Source: Microbacteriaceae bacterium (GTDB lineage Bacteria > Actinomycetota > Actinomycetes > Actinomycetales > Microbacteriaceae). Taken from it: DNA of 34,718 nucleotides. The notes beneath the pieces were generated by a model. The model did not search any database. It was not told the origin of the DNA and saw only the letters and a list, made by a program, of their open reading frames with translations. Shown here piece by piece: positions 1-7,231 of this stretch. Position 1 is the first letter of the stretch. Each line of letters opens with the position of its first letter. The DNA is taken from positions 1-34,718 of the forward strand of contig RDDZ01000078.1 of NCBI GenBank assembly GCA_003852775.1. The letters are read 5' to 3'. Both the position numbers and the translations under genes were made by a program.

Positions 1-141
1 ACAACCACTGACCCGCACGGTGCCGAGAAACTCCACCACACAGCGGGACGTCACCGTGGGTGAGGAGGCGACACGGGGGGCGATCGGTGATCTCCGTCCT
101 GTTCGCGCGGCGATTCGTCGGCCGCGTACGAAGTAGCCGCG

Positions 142-2091
142 GTGGCCAAGCCTCCGCAGCTGCCGCGAGTCGCTGAAGTCGTCGCTCTCGTCCGCCCTCT
201 CGTTCCCGAGATCTCTCGCGAGCGAATCGCTGAGATCGTGCATTCGGTTGCGCCAGTACCCCTCACGCAGCGGCTTCTTGAGCTCGCGCTGATCAAGCAG
301 CCCGGAGTCCTGGAGGGGCAGCATGCGAACGTGCCGGTGACCGTTCAGGATCTGGCCCATGCGCTGGTCGAAGAAGGGGCGAGCCGGGTGGTGTTGCCGA
401 CGTGTGAGTCCTGCGGACGCGCGGTGAGAATGCCCCACAAGACGCCGGGCGGTGGTCGGCACTGCTCCCGATGCGAGCGGAACGCCCGGTCCGTCTCGTG
501 CGCGTCCTGTGGCCGGGTCCGGCCCGTGCAGCGCACGATCGACGGACAGCGTTTCTGCCGTGACTGTTGGCGAGCCGACCCTCGATCGTTCGGCGACTGC
601 TCGCGGTGCGGTCAGCATGCGACCATCATCGTCCGTCGCCCGGAACTGGTCTGTCTGGCCTGCTACACCGCACCGATCAAGACCTGTGGTCTCTGCGGAG
701 AACCTGGCCGCGTCGCCTCCCACCTCGACGGACGACGAGTATGCGCGCGCTGCTACTACGCGATGCGCAGACCACAACCTTGTCCCGAGTGCGCGCGCAG
801 GGTGTTCCTGACCGGCTTCATGAATGGCCAGATGGTCTGCGCCGACTGCGCGGGTACTCCGATCACGATGGCCTGCCCCGGATGCGGCTCGATCGAGGAG
901 ATCCGCAAACATCACCTCTGCGTCGAGTGCCGCCGGCCCGTCGCGATCCAGCAACTGCTCGCCGACGATTCGGGAGAGATCCGCGCGGACCTCCACCCCC
1001 TTGCTGACTATCTGCTCACGCACCATGGCAAAGCGGCGTCGCTCGAACGCTGGCTGCACAAGAGCAAGTGCGCGATGGTGCTCCGCGAGCTCGCGGACGG
1101 GACCCTGCCGCTCACCGCCGAGGCGATCATCACTCGAGCCCGGTCGGGACAGTCGGTCGCGTTCCTCCTCTCACTGCTGGTCCGTTCCGGCGTGCTGCCG
1201 GAGCTCGACGTCGAGGGCACGCGTTTCACCCACTGGCTCAACGACTGGCTCGATGGCATCGACCATCCCGAGGACCGGTTGATCCTGCGCCGCTACTGCA
1301 CCTGGGAGCTCCTCCGATCCACTCGGACACTGCGCAGCGCGTCCAGCCCTGCTTCCGGCTTCCAGAGGCAGAGGGCTGCACTGAAGTACTGCGCCGCGTT
1401 CCTCGGGGAGATCCGGGCGCAGCAGGAGACGCTGGCGACGTTCCCGCAGCGCCTACTCGACGCGTATCTGACCGATTCGCCTAGCCAACGCGACGCGCTG
1501 GCACCGTTCACTCGCTGGCTGCGAAAACACCGGCTGAGCACCCTTCGGGTCGAGTTTCGAGCCCATCGCCTCGAGGGGCGAGACTACGCCTCTGATCACC
1601 GATGGCAGATGGCCCGCAGGTTCCTATCCGATGCCGACATGGACCCGAAGACCCGGGCCGCGGGTCTCCTCGTGCTGCTCTACGGGATCCAGCTGACCCG
1701 CATCGTCACGATCACCCGGGCACAGGTCGACACGAGCTCGCGGCCCGTGACGCTCACCGTCGGGGCCGAGCCGATCGAGGTCCCCGCGATCCTCGGCGAC
1801 GCCATCGTCGAGCTCGTCGATGCCACAAAGGGCCATCCTGAAGGGTGGTTGTTCCCCGGCCGGAACCCGGGCCGTCACCTCACCCCGGGGCCGCTCAGCC
1901 GTCGCCTTCGCGCCGAAGGCCTGCTTGCCGGGAGCGCCCGCACGACAGCGCTCATCGAGCTCACCCGGCAACTGCATCCCCGGATCGTCTCGGATCTCCT
2001 CGGCATCACGACGGCATCCGCTGCCTCATGGTCGCGTCTCGCCGGTGGCGAGTGGTCCGATTACCCGGCTCTCCGCTCCACCCACCCCTGA
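142..2091 (+). CDS. Zinc-ribbon protein with degenerate tyrosine-recombinase-like C-terminal domain
   Basis: The 649-residue product has an N-terminal region of repeated CxxC pairs (about residues 85-270, at least six zinc-ribbon-like knuckles such as CESCGRAV, CASCGRV, CGLCGEPG, CPGCGS). An all-helical core-binding-like region follows, then a C-terminal part resembling the catalytic domain of tyrosine recombinases (about 480-630). The segment GSARTTALIELTRQLHPRI, then SDLLGI, lines up with the usual HxLRHT...LLGH, but only the Arg is kept: the LLGH His is Ile and no Tyr follows in the usual place (ASWSRL). It is therefore probably a non-catalytic partner of active recombinases, as in multi-recombinase transposons; such partners would lie left of position 1. 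GTG at 142 is the first possible start after an in-frame stop at 88-90. It converges on the cadmium operon, whose last stop codon abuts its own. The exact family name is uncertain. Confidence 0.75.
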   Translation: MAKPPQLPRVAEVVALVRPLVPEISRERIAEIVHSVAPVPLTQRLLELALIKQPGVLEGQHANVPVTVQDLAHALVEEGASRVVLPTCESCGRAVRMPHKTPGGGRHCSRCERNARSVSCASCGRVRPVQRTIDGQRFCRDCWRADPRSFGDCSRCGQHATIIVRRPELVCLACYTAPIKTCGLCGEPGRVASHLDGRRVCARCYYAMRRPQPCPECARRVFLTGFMNGQMVCADCAGTPITMACPGCGSIEEIRKHHLCVECRRPVAIQQLLADDSGEIRADLHPLADYLLTHHGKAASLERWLHKSKCAMVLRELADGTLPLTAEAIITRARSGQSVAFLLSLLVRSGVLPELDVEGTRFTHWLNDWLDGIDHPEDRLILRRYCTWELLRSTRTLRSASSPASGFQRQRAALKYCAAFLGEIRAQQETLATFPQRLLDAYLTDSPSQRDALAPFTRWLRKHRLSTLRVEFRAHRLEGRDYASDHRWQMARRFLSDADMDPKTRAAGLLVLLYGIQLTRIVTITRAQVDTSSRPVTLTVGAEPIEVPAILGDAIVELVDATKGHPEGWLFPGRNPGRHLTPGPLSRRLRAEGLLAGSARTTALIELTRQLHPRIVSDLLGITTASAASWSRLAGGEWSDYPALRSTHP

Positions 2092-2409
2092 TCAAGCATC
2101 ACCCGTCAGAGCCGGGCCGGAAATCGCTTCGCGCAGTTGCTCGACGGTCGGAGAGCCTCCCAGCCCGGCAGGGGTACGGAACACCCGGCAGGCGAGCCCG
2201 ACCGGCGTGTGCTCGTCGGCGAAGGGATCGACGCCGTCGACGAGGACGGTCGGTGACCCGTGGAATCCGAGGCGCTCGGCGTCCTCGGCGGTCTCGACCA
2301 ACTGTCGTGTGACGCGGATATCTGATCGACCGTCGAACAGCTCAGCAAGCCGGCGGTCGAGTACTTCCCAGTTCGGGCAGCCGTCGAAGTACTGCAGGGT
2401 GATCTCCAT
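2092..2409 (-). CDS. Small thioredoxin-fold (alkylmercury lyase-like) protein of the cadmium operon
   Basis: The 105-residue protein starts MEITLQYFDGCPNW and resembles the short thioredoxin-like proteins often found in mercury and cadmium resistance clusters. The first strand is followed by a single Cys (CPNW, Cys11) where thioredoxins have CxxC, and a cis-Pro-type loop is visible at GSPTVLVDGVDPF. A second Cys sits in GLACRVFRTP. The ATG at 2409 lies 11 bp after the lspA stop, making this the last gene of the cmtR operon. A longer reading frame that runs into lspA in another frame is not the gene. Function in metal handling is inferred from context; no redox partner pair of Cys is seen. Confidence 0.75.
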   Translation of the reverse strand: MEITLQYFDGCPNWEVLDRRLAELFDGRSDIRVTRQLVETAEDAERLGFHGSPTVLVDGVDPFADEHTPVGLACRVFRTPAGLGGSPTVEQLREAISGPALTGDA

Positions 2410-2420
2410 GGTTGGCCCTC

Positions 2421-2951
2421 TCAGTTCTCGGTGCCGCGGAGCATCAGGAGCGCTCCGGCAATCGTAGCGGTGACGATCACGATGTCGGCGAGGTTCCCGA
2501 TGAACCAGTTGCCGTAGGCGAGGAAGTCGACGACGTGCCCCCGGGCGAATCCTGGTTGGCGGAAAAGCCGGTCGCCGGCGTGCGAAGCAGCGGCCCCGCC
2601 GAGCGCACCGATCACGATCGCCCACCCGGGGCGTCGGACCCGGAACGCGAACACGATCGCGGTGGCCGTGGCCGCGACGGCGATGAGAGCGAACACCCAG
2701 GTGAAGCTCTCCCCGAAGGAGAACGCCGCGCCGGGGTTGTACGCGAGCTGCAGGCCCAACAGGTCGCCGATCAGCGGGATGCGCTCGTGCTCCGACAGGG
2801 TGGCCTCGGCCCACACTTTCGTTCCCTGATCGATCACGACGACGACCACGGCGATCAGAAGCGCCCAGGCAGTGAGCCGCCAGCGTCCTCTCTGCGGACG
2901 CTCTCCCGACGCCGATGCCGACTCAACGTCGGTGTTCGTGTCCGGGGTCAT
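2421..2951 (-). CDS. lspA: Lipoprotein signal peptidase II-like protein in a cadmium operon
   Basis: A 176-residue, four-helix membrane protein with LspA landmarks: NPGAAFSF (about 72-79), GHVVDF with Asp142, and GNLADI with Asp156. The two Asp residues correspond to the catalytic pair of this aspartic signal peptidase, which removes the signal peptide from diacylglyceryl-prolipoproteins in the inner membrane. The usual GNxxDR motif is altered to SHAGDR (about 123-128). LspA paralogues are known passengers of cadmium/heavy-metal operons; their contribution there is unclear. The start ATG overlaps the cadD stop by 4 bp (ATGA), indicating translational coupling. A hydrophilic Ser/Glu-rich N-terminus of about 25 residues precedes the first helix. 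The housekeeping lspA would be expected elsewhere. Confidence 0.88.
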   Translation of the reverse strand: MTPDTNTDVESASASGERPQRGRWRLTAWALLIAVVVVVIDQGTKVWAEATLSEHERIPLIGDLLGLQLAYNPGAAFSFGESFTWVFALIAVAATATAIVFAFRVRRPGWAIVIGALGGAAASHAGDRLFRQPGFARGHVVDFLAYGNWFIGNLADIVIVTATIAGALLMLRGTEN

Positions 2952-3556
2952 GCGAGGGCCTCGAAGAGACGGACGATAACGCCGGATTCAATGAGGATGA
3001 ACAGGCCCAGGCCGATGAACACGACGGGGACGAGCCAGTGCTCGACACGTTCGAGCGTTTTGGTGACGGCCTTGTGGGTGCCGATCAGTCGCCCGGCAGC
3101 GCACCAGACGGCGACGAGGATCAGGAACACGACGATCATGACCGCGACGTCGCCGGGCGAGCTGGTGCGGAAGATCGGCGTGTAGAGGGAGATGTTGTCG
3201 GCCCCGTTGGCGATCGTGATCCCGGCGACCCCCCATAGTCCGACCGCGGTGATCTTGGAGTCGTCATCATCGTCGTCGCCGTTACGGCGCAGGCCGCGAA
3301 TGAGCGTCCAGATGCCGATGCCGAGCGGGATCAGACCCAGGAAGCCGACCCATTCGTCCGGGACGATCGTGAGACCGAGCGCGGCGATCACGCTGATCAC
3401 GACGAGTGTGATGAACCCGAGGTACTGGCCTGCGACGATCTGCCACGGTCGCGGCTTTCCCCGGCTGGAGGCGAGGAACAGCACGGTGAGCACGACGATG
3501 TCGTCGATGTTGGTCGCCGCGAACAGGCCGATCGCCGACCCGATGGTTGCGAGCAT
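2948..3556 (-). CDS. cadD: CadD family cadmium resistance transporter
   Basis: A 202-residue membrane protein with the CadD signature NIDDIVVL near the N-terminus (residues 16-23) and a second related motif, NGADNISLYTP, in the second half, as expected for this two-fold repeated transporter family related to LysE-type exporters. About five to six hydrophobic segments are visible, with an Asp-rich cytoplasmic loop (NGDDDDDDSK) between the halves that could interact with metal. Members confer cadmium resistance by efflux or sequestration. Its ATG overlaps the end of the P-type ATPase gene by 3 bases and its stop overlaps the lspA start, so it is co-translated in the cmtR-cadA-cadD-lspA operon. 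Confidence 0.9.
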   Translation of the reverse strand: MLATIGSAIGLFAATNIDDIVVLTVLFLASSRGKPRPWQIVAGQYLGFITLVVISVIAALGLTIVPDEWVGFLGLIPLGIGIWTLIRGLRRNGDDDDDDSKITAVGLWGVAGITIANGADNISLYTPIFRTSSPGDVAVMIVVFLILVAVWCAAGRLIGTHKAVTKTLERVEHWLVPVVFIGLGLFILIESGVIVRLFEALA

Positions 3557-5472
3557 CAGCTTTCCATTCGTGGTGTGCGGGTGCGTGCGGCGCGCAGGCC
3601 GTTGAGGATCACGATGACCTCCGCGACCTCGTGGACCAGGACGACAGCCGCGAGCCCCAGGACCCCGAAGAGCGCGAGCGGGAGCAGTGCGGTGATGATC
3701 AGCAGGGACAGGATGATGTTCTGGTTGATGATCCGCCGGCCCCGCCGCGCGTGATCGAACGCCCGCGGGATGAGCCGCAGATCATGACCCGTGAAGGCCA
3801 CGTCCGCAGACTCGATCGCCGCATCGGAGCCGGTCGCTCCCATCGCGATGCCGATGTCCGCGGACGCCAGGGCCGGGGCGTCGTTGATGCCGTCACCGAT
3901 CATCGCGACCGATCCCGCCTTCGACAACTCGCCGATCGCGGTCGCCTTGTCCTCAGGGCGCAGCTCCGCGCGCACATCAGCGATCCCGGCCTGCGCAGCC
4001 AGCGCACGAGCGGTGCGGGCGTTGTCCCCGGTGAGCATCGTCATGCCGACGCCCTGATCCGCAAGCGTGCGGACCACCTCGGGGACTTCCGGACGCAGCT
4101 CGTCGCGGACGCCGATCGCCGCGACCGGTGCCTCGTCGCGGTGCACGATCACGACAGTCATGCCCTGCTCCTCAAGCCCTGCAACCCGGTCGCCGAGCTC
4201 GCCGGCGTCGAGCCAGCGGGGGCTGCCGACCGTGATACGAGCGCCATCGACGGTGCCGTCGATGCCGTGCCCGGCCTGCTCGGTCACATCCGCGGCCACG
4301 GGAACACCCGGGGCTGCAGCGGTGATCGCCGCCGCAAGGGGATGCGTGCTGTGCTGCTCCAGAGCCGCCGCCCAAGCCAGCGCCTGCTCCTCGGCAATGC
4401 CGTTCGCAGTGAGGACCGCGGTGACCGCGGGCTCGTTACGGGTCAGGGTGCCGGTCTTGTCGACCGCGACGTGCCGGACCGTGCCGAAGCGCTCGAAGAC
4501 CGCGCCGGACTTGATGATCACGCCGAACTTGCTCGCCGCGCCGATCGCGGCAACGACCGTCAACGGCACCGAGATCGCCAGCGCGCACGGAGAGGCCGCT
4601 ACCAGCACGACGAGCGCACGAGTGATCCATACCTCCGGGTCGCCCAGCAGTGACCCAATGATCGCGACGAGCGCTGCGAGAATCAGCACACCGGGTACGA
4701 GCGGGCGGGCGATCCGGTCCGCGAGACGCGCACGCTCGCCCTTCTCCGTCTGCGCTTTCTCGACCAACTCCACGATCGTCGTAAGCGAGTTATCGGTACC
4801 GGCCGCGGTCGCCTCGACCTCCAGCACGCCGGAGCTGTTAATCGCGCCGGCCGACACCGCGTCCCCGGGCTCGACCTCGACGGGGATCGACTCCCCGGTG
4901 ATCGCCGAGGTGTCCAGGCTTGAGCGGCCAGAGCGGACGATCCCGTCGGTTGCGATCCGTTCGCCCGGGCGGACCACCATGACCTGGCCGACCGTCAACT
5001 CCCTCGCCGGCACCTGCGCAGAGACGCCGCTCTGCAGCACGGTCGCCGTCTCCGGCACGAGCTTCAGCAGCGCCCGCAGGCCGCCACGGGCACGGTCCAT
5101 CGCCTTGTCCTCAAGCGCCTCAGCAATCGAGTACAAGAACGCCAGAGCAGCGGCCTCCTCCACATAGCCGAGGATGACCGCGCCGATCGCGCTGATCGTC
5201 ATCAGCAGCCCGATCCCGAGCTTGCCCTTGAACAGCTTCCGAATCGCGCCAGGAGTGAACGTCGACGCGCCCAGCAGCAGGCCGATCCAGAACAGTACGA
5301 GCGCCGGGATCTCGAGCCCGGACCATTCAAGGATCAGACCAGCCAGGAACGCGACACCGGAGAAGACCGGCACCATGATCCCACGGTCCCTCCACCAGGG
5401 CCGCTCCACCTCTTCGGTCTCATCCTCCGCCGCAGTGGCAGGCTCGTGCTCGCAGCTACACGCCGCGCTCAC
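3556..5472 (-). CDS. cadA: Heavy-metal translocating P-type ATPase (cadmium/zinc/cobalt type, SPC motif)
   Basis: A 638-residue P1B-type ATPase. It has an A-domain TGES motif (DTSAITGESIPVE), a transmembrane metal site with Ser294-Pro295-Cys296 (ASPCALAIS), phosphorylation site DKTGT at Asp338, HP dipeptide (STHPLAAA), TGD, and the hinge GDGINDAPAL. An SPC rather than CPC motif is typical of the P1B-4-like group, linked to cobalt, zinc, cadmium or iron export. There is no HMA domain; instead the N-terminus carries a short metal-ligand-rich tail (ACSCEHEP). GTG at 5472 is preferred over an upstream ATG because it overlaps the cmtR stop as GTGA and avoids a run-in of 18 residues inside cmtR. 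It sits in the plasma membrane and would export divalent metal using ATP. Confidence 0.93.
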   Translation of the reverse strand: MSAACSCEHEPATAAEDETEEVERPWWRDRGIMVPVFSGVAFLAGLILEWSGLEIPALVLFWIGLLLGASTFTPGAIRKLFKGKLGIGLLMTISAIGAVILGYVEEAAALAFLYSIAEALEDKAMDRARGGLRALLKLVPETATVLQSGVSAQVPARELTVGQVMVVRPGERIATDGIVRSGRSSLDTSAITGESIPVEVEPGDAVSAGAINSSGVLEVEATAAGTDNSLTTIVELVEKAQTEKGERARLADRIARPLVPGVLILAALVAIIGSLLGDPEVWITRALVVLVAASPCALAISVPLTVVAAIGAASKFGVIIKSGAVFERFGTVRHVAVDKTGTLTRNEPAVTAVLTANGIAEEQALAWAAALEQHSTHPLAAAITAAAPGVPVAADVTEQAGHGIDGTVDGARITVGSPRWLDAGELGDRVAGLEEQGMTVVIVHRDEAPVAAIGVRDELRPEVPEVVRTLADQGVGMTMLTGDNARTARALAAQAGIADVRAELRPEDKATAIGELSKAGSVAMIGDGINDAPALASADIGIAMGATGSDAAIESADVAFTGHDLRLIPRAFDHARRGRRIINQNIILSLLIITALLPLALFGVLGLAAVVLVHEVAEVIVILNGLRAARTRTPRMES

Positions 5473-5828
5473 GCGTCCGCCCCTGTACCGCAGCAGCCCG
5501 GCACCGTGCACGACGAGTCCACACACGGCGCGTGCTCATCGACCGCCAGCGTCACATCCACGAGCGCGACGAGCGCAGCCGCAAGATGCGGGTCAGCGAT
5601 CTCGTAGCGCGTCTGGCGACCCTCAGGCTCGGCGACCACGATCCCGCAGTCACGCAGGCACGTCAGGTGGTTCGAGACATTCGAGCGGGTCAGCTCCAGC
5701 TCGCGCGAGAGCACGGCTGGATAGCTCGGGGCGTTCAGCAGAGTCATCAAGATCCGGGAGCGCGTCGGGTCCGCCATGGCCCGGCCGAGCCGGTTCATGA
5801 CGTCGAGGCGCGAAGCAATAGTCAGCAT
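5469..5828 (-). CDS. cmtR: CmtR-type ArsR/SmtB metal sensor repressor (Cd/Pb)
   Basis: A 119-residue winged-helix repressor. Taking ATG at 5828 as the start, Cys57 and Cys61 fall in the recognition helix (HLTCLRDCG) and Cys102 in the C-terminal tail (APCVDSSC). This is the same spacing and numbering as the cadmium/lead ligands known for Mycobacterium tuberculosis CmtR. The C-terminus holds extra Cys residues (CTVPGCCG). A longer frame begins at 5858 but would place the likely -10 box TATAGT inside the coding sequence. The gene heads the cadmium operon and presumably represses it until metal binds. It shares a 4-bp overlap with the ATPase gene. Confidence 0.93.
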   Translation of the reverse strand: MLTIASRLDVMNRLGRAMADPTRSRILMTLLNAPSYPAVLSRELELTRSNVSNHLTCLRDCGIVVAEPEGRQTRYEIADPHLAAALVALVDVTLAVDEHAPCVDSSCTVPGCCGTGADA

Positions 5829-5835
5829 GTACTGA

Positions 5836-5872
5836 ACTATACAGCAAGCGCTGATCAATCATTGGTGATCAG
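5836..5872 (-). promoter_or_regulatory. Promoter/operator region of the cadmium operon
   Basis: On the minus strand TATAGT (5836-5841) stands 7 nt before the ATG of cmtR, suggesting a leaderless transcript. Just upstream is a perfect 7-bp inverted repeat, CTGATCA (5851-5857) and TGATCAG (5866-5872), separated by 8 nt. It covers the expected -35 zone, where a repressor would block RNA polymerase. Autoregulation by the CmtR-like protein is inferred. Confidence 0.55.
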
Positions 5873-5959
5873 TTCCCCACCATTCATTGGGAGAAGAGTC
5901 GGAAGCCGCTGAATACGCAACTCAACAACAGTCGGCGCTACCAGTATGATCTCGTCGGG

Positions 5960-6271
5960 TTGGAACCCGGACCAGTGATCCTGCTCGTCGACAACGACGA
6001 CGGGGGCCTGCGAGTATCCGAGGTCCGTGGTGATCCACGGAACCCCGGGCTCCATCTCACACCCGGCCCGCTCAGTCGACGTCTCCGCGAACAGGGGCTT
6101 CGCTCAGGAAGCGCCCGGACCACGGCCTTGATCGATCTCACCCGTCGGATGCACCCGCGGATCGTCTCCGACCTGCTCGGCATCACCCCCGCCTCCGCAG
6201 CCGCATGGTCGCGTCTCGCCAGCGGCGATTGGACGGACTATCCAGGGCTCCGCTCGGCCCCCGGCTTATGA
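5960..6271 (+). pseudogene. Truncated duplicate of the recombinase-like gene 3' end
   Basis: Read in frame, the segment from about 6052 encodes HLTPGPLSRRLR and onward. It matches the last part of the 142-2091 product at 55 of 68 aligned residues (my manual count, from HLTPG to LRS). The match ends at nearly the same C-terminus as the full protein. Upstream of 6034 the similarity fades, and the stretch equivalent to the AILGDAIVELVD region is missing, so this is a 5'-truncated remnant. It lies immediately behind the cadmium operon, in the same orientation as the intact copy, giving a direct repeat around the cassette. Its last 34 bases overlap the 3' end of arsN on the other strand. Confidence 0.75.
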
Positions 6272-6795
6272 ACAGGTGCACCTACACTCGTCACGTCCGC
6301 GCGTCGTTCGAGCAGGATGGTGTCGCGCCACTGGCCTGCGAGCGGGCCGTGCTCCATGAGCGCTATCCGCTCGCGCCGGCCGACCTGGCGGAACCCCGCT
6401 CGCTCGTGGAGGCGGAGGCTGGCCGTGTTCTCGGGGAATACCGAGGACTGGATGGTCCAGATGCCCGTGTGCTCGGCGGCGCTGATCAGCCCCTCCAGCA
6501 GGAGACGCCCGACGCCTCTGCCCGACGACTGCGGCGCGACGTAGACGGAGTGCTCGACCACGCCGCGGTACACGGCGCGGGCGGAGACGGGGCCTGCGGC
6601 CGCCCAGCCGACGACCGTCGGTCCATCCGCCGCGACGAGCATGAGACCGGGCTGCTTGCCCGCTGCGAACACGTCCCAGGAGGGCGGCGGCTCGGATTCG
6701 AACGTCGCGTGGCCGGTCGCGATCCCGGCGCGGTAGATCTTCTCGACCGCGGGCCAGTCCGTCTCGACCATCGGCCGGAGCCCGACCGCTCCCAT
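6238..6795 (-). CDS. arsN1: GNAT N-acetyltransferase of the ArsN/phosphinothricin acetyltransferase group
   Basis: The 185-residue GNAT protein has the family start GLRPMVETDWPAVEKIYRAGIATGHATFE and acetyl-CoA-binding motif QSSGRGVGRLL (about 89-99). This N-terminal pattern is that of phosphinothricin/arsinothricin acetyltransferases, which acetylate the amino group of the amino-acid antibiotic. Members in ars operons (ArsN1) protect against arsinothricin. The ATG at 6795 overlaps the arsR stop as ATGA, so it is the second gene of a two-gene unit. Its last codons run into the recombinase remnant on the opposite strand, so the C-terminal tail (about the last 11 residues) is derived from that DNA. 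Substrate is inferred from context. Confidence 0.85.
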   Translation of the reverse strand: MGAVGLRPMVETDWPAVEKIYRAGIATGHATFESEPPPSWDVFAAGKQPGLMLVAADGPTVVGWAAAGPVSARAVYRGVVEHSVYVAPQSSGRGVGRLLLEGLISAAEHTGIWTIQSSVFPENTASLRLHERAGFRQVGRRERIALMEHGPLAGQWRDTILLERRADVTSVGAPVHKPGAERSPG

Positions 6796-7136
6796 CAGCC
6801 CAGCAGCGCCTTCGCCGCATCGGCGAGCGTGCCGGTGGTAGGCCGGTAGTAGGCCCACTTCCCGCGCTGCTCCCTGGTGACCAGTTCCGCCTCGACGAGC
6901 AGCTTCATGTGGTGCGAGACGGTCGGCTGCGACAGGCCCACGGGGTCCGTGAGGTCGCAGACGCACATCTCGCCGGCGCTGCTGCCGACGATCATCGAGA
7001 GCAGCTTCACCCGCGTCGGGTCGCCGAGGGCCTTGAAGACCTTCGCGAGGTCGTGGGCCGTGCCGTCGTCCATCGCCTGGCCGGGGGCGCAGCACGCCCC
7101 AGCGGAAGAGGCGATGGTGGCGGGCAGTGCGTTCAT
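6795..7136 (-). CDS. arsR: ArsR family arsenite-responsive repressor
   Basis: A 113-residue winged-helix repressor with recognition helix QPTVSHHMKLL. Cys15-Cys16 (GACCAPG) near the N-terminus and Cys58/Cys60 (MCVCDL) are present. Adjacent N-terminal Cys pair plus a Cys in the DNA-binding domain is the arsenite-site layout described for Corynebacterium glutamicum ArsR. The gene is divergent from arsO and co-transcribed with arsN. A TCGACA-N17-CAGAAT promoter on the minus strand ends 6 nt before the ATG and overlaps the proposed operator, which fits autorepression relieved by As(III). Confidence 0.92.
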   Translation of the reverse strand: MNALPATIASSAGACCAPGQAMDDGTAHDLAKVFKALGDPTRVKLLSMIVGSSAGEMCVCDLTDPVGLSQPTVSHHMKLLVEAELVTREQRGKWAYYRPTTGTLADAAKALLG

Positions 7137-7157
7137 GGCTCCATTCTGCCCGACGTA

Positions 7158-7177
7158 TTGACATCTGTCGATATGAA
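7158..7177. promoter_or_regulatory. ArsR operator and divergent promoters of arsR-arsN and arsO
   Basis: The sequence TTGACATCTGTCGATATGAA is an imperfect dyad with half-sites TTGACATC and TTCATATC. For arsO it supplies the -35 box TTGACA (7158-7163), with CAGGAT 17 nt downstream (7181-7186). On the other strand TCGACA-N17-CAGAAT reads toward arsR. A similar site (TTGACATCTATCGAATCAA) lies upstream of trxB at 12433-12451. Confidence 0.6.
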
Positions 7178-7231
7178 GGACAGGATCGTTCCTGTCAACG
7201 CATCGAAGAACGTCAATGCATGGAGGTCGCA

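Noticed and set aside
2092-2814. A 240-codon frame covering the thioredoxin-like gene and part of lspA
   Set aside because: The first part is Arg-rich shadow of lspA; the real protein begins at ATG 2409 (MEITLQYFDGCPNW).
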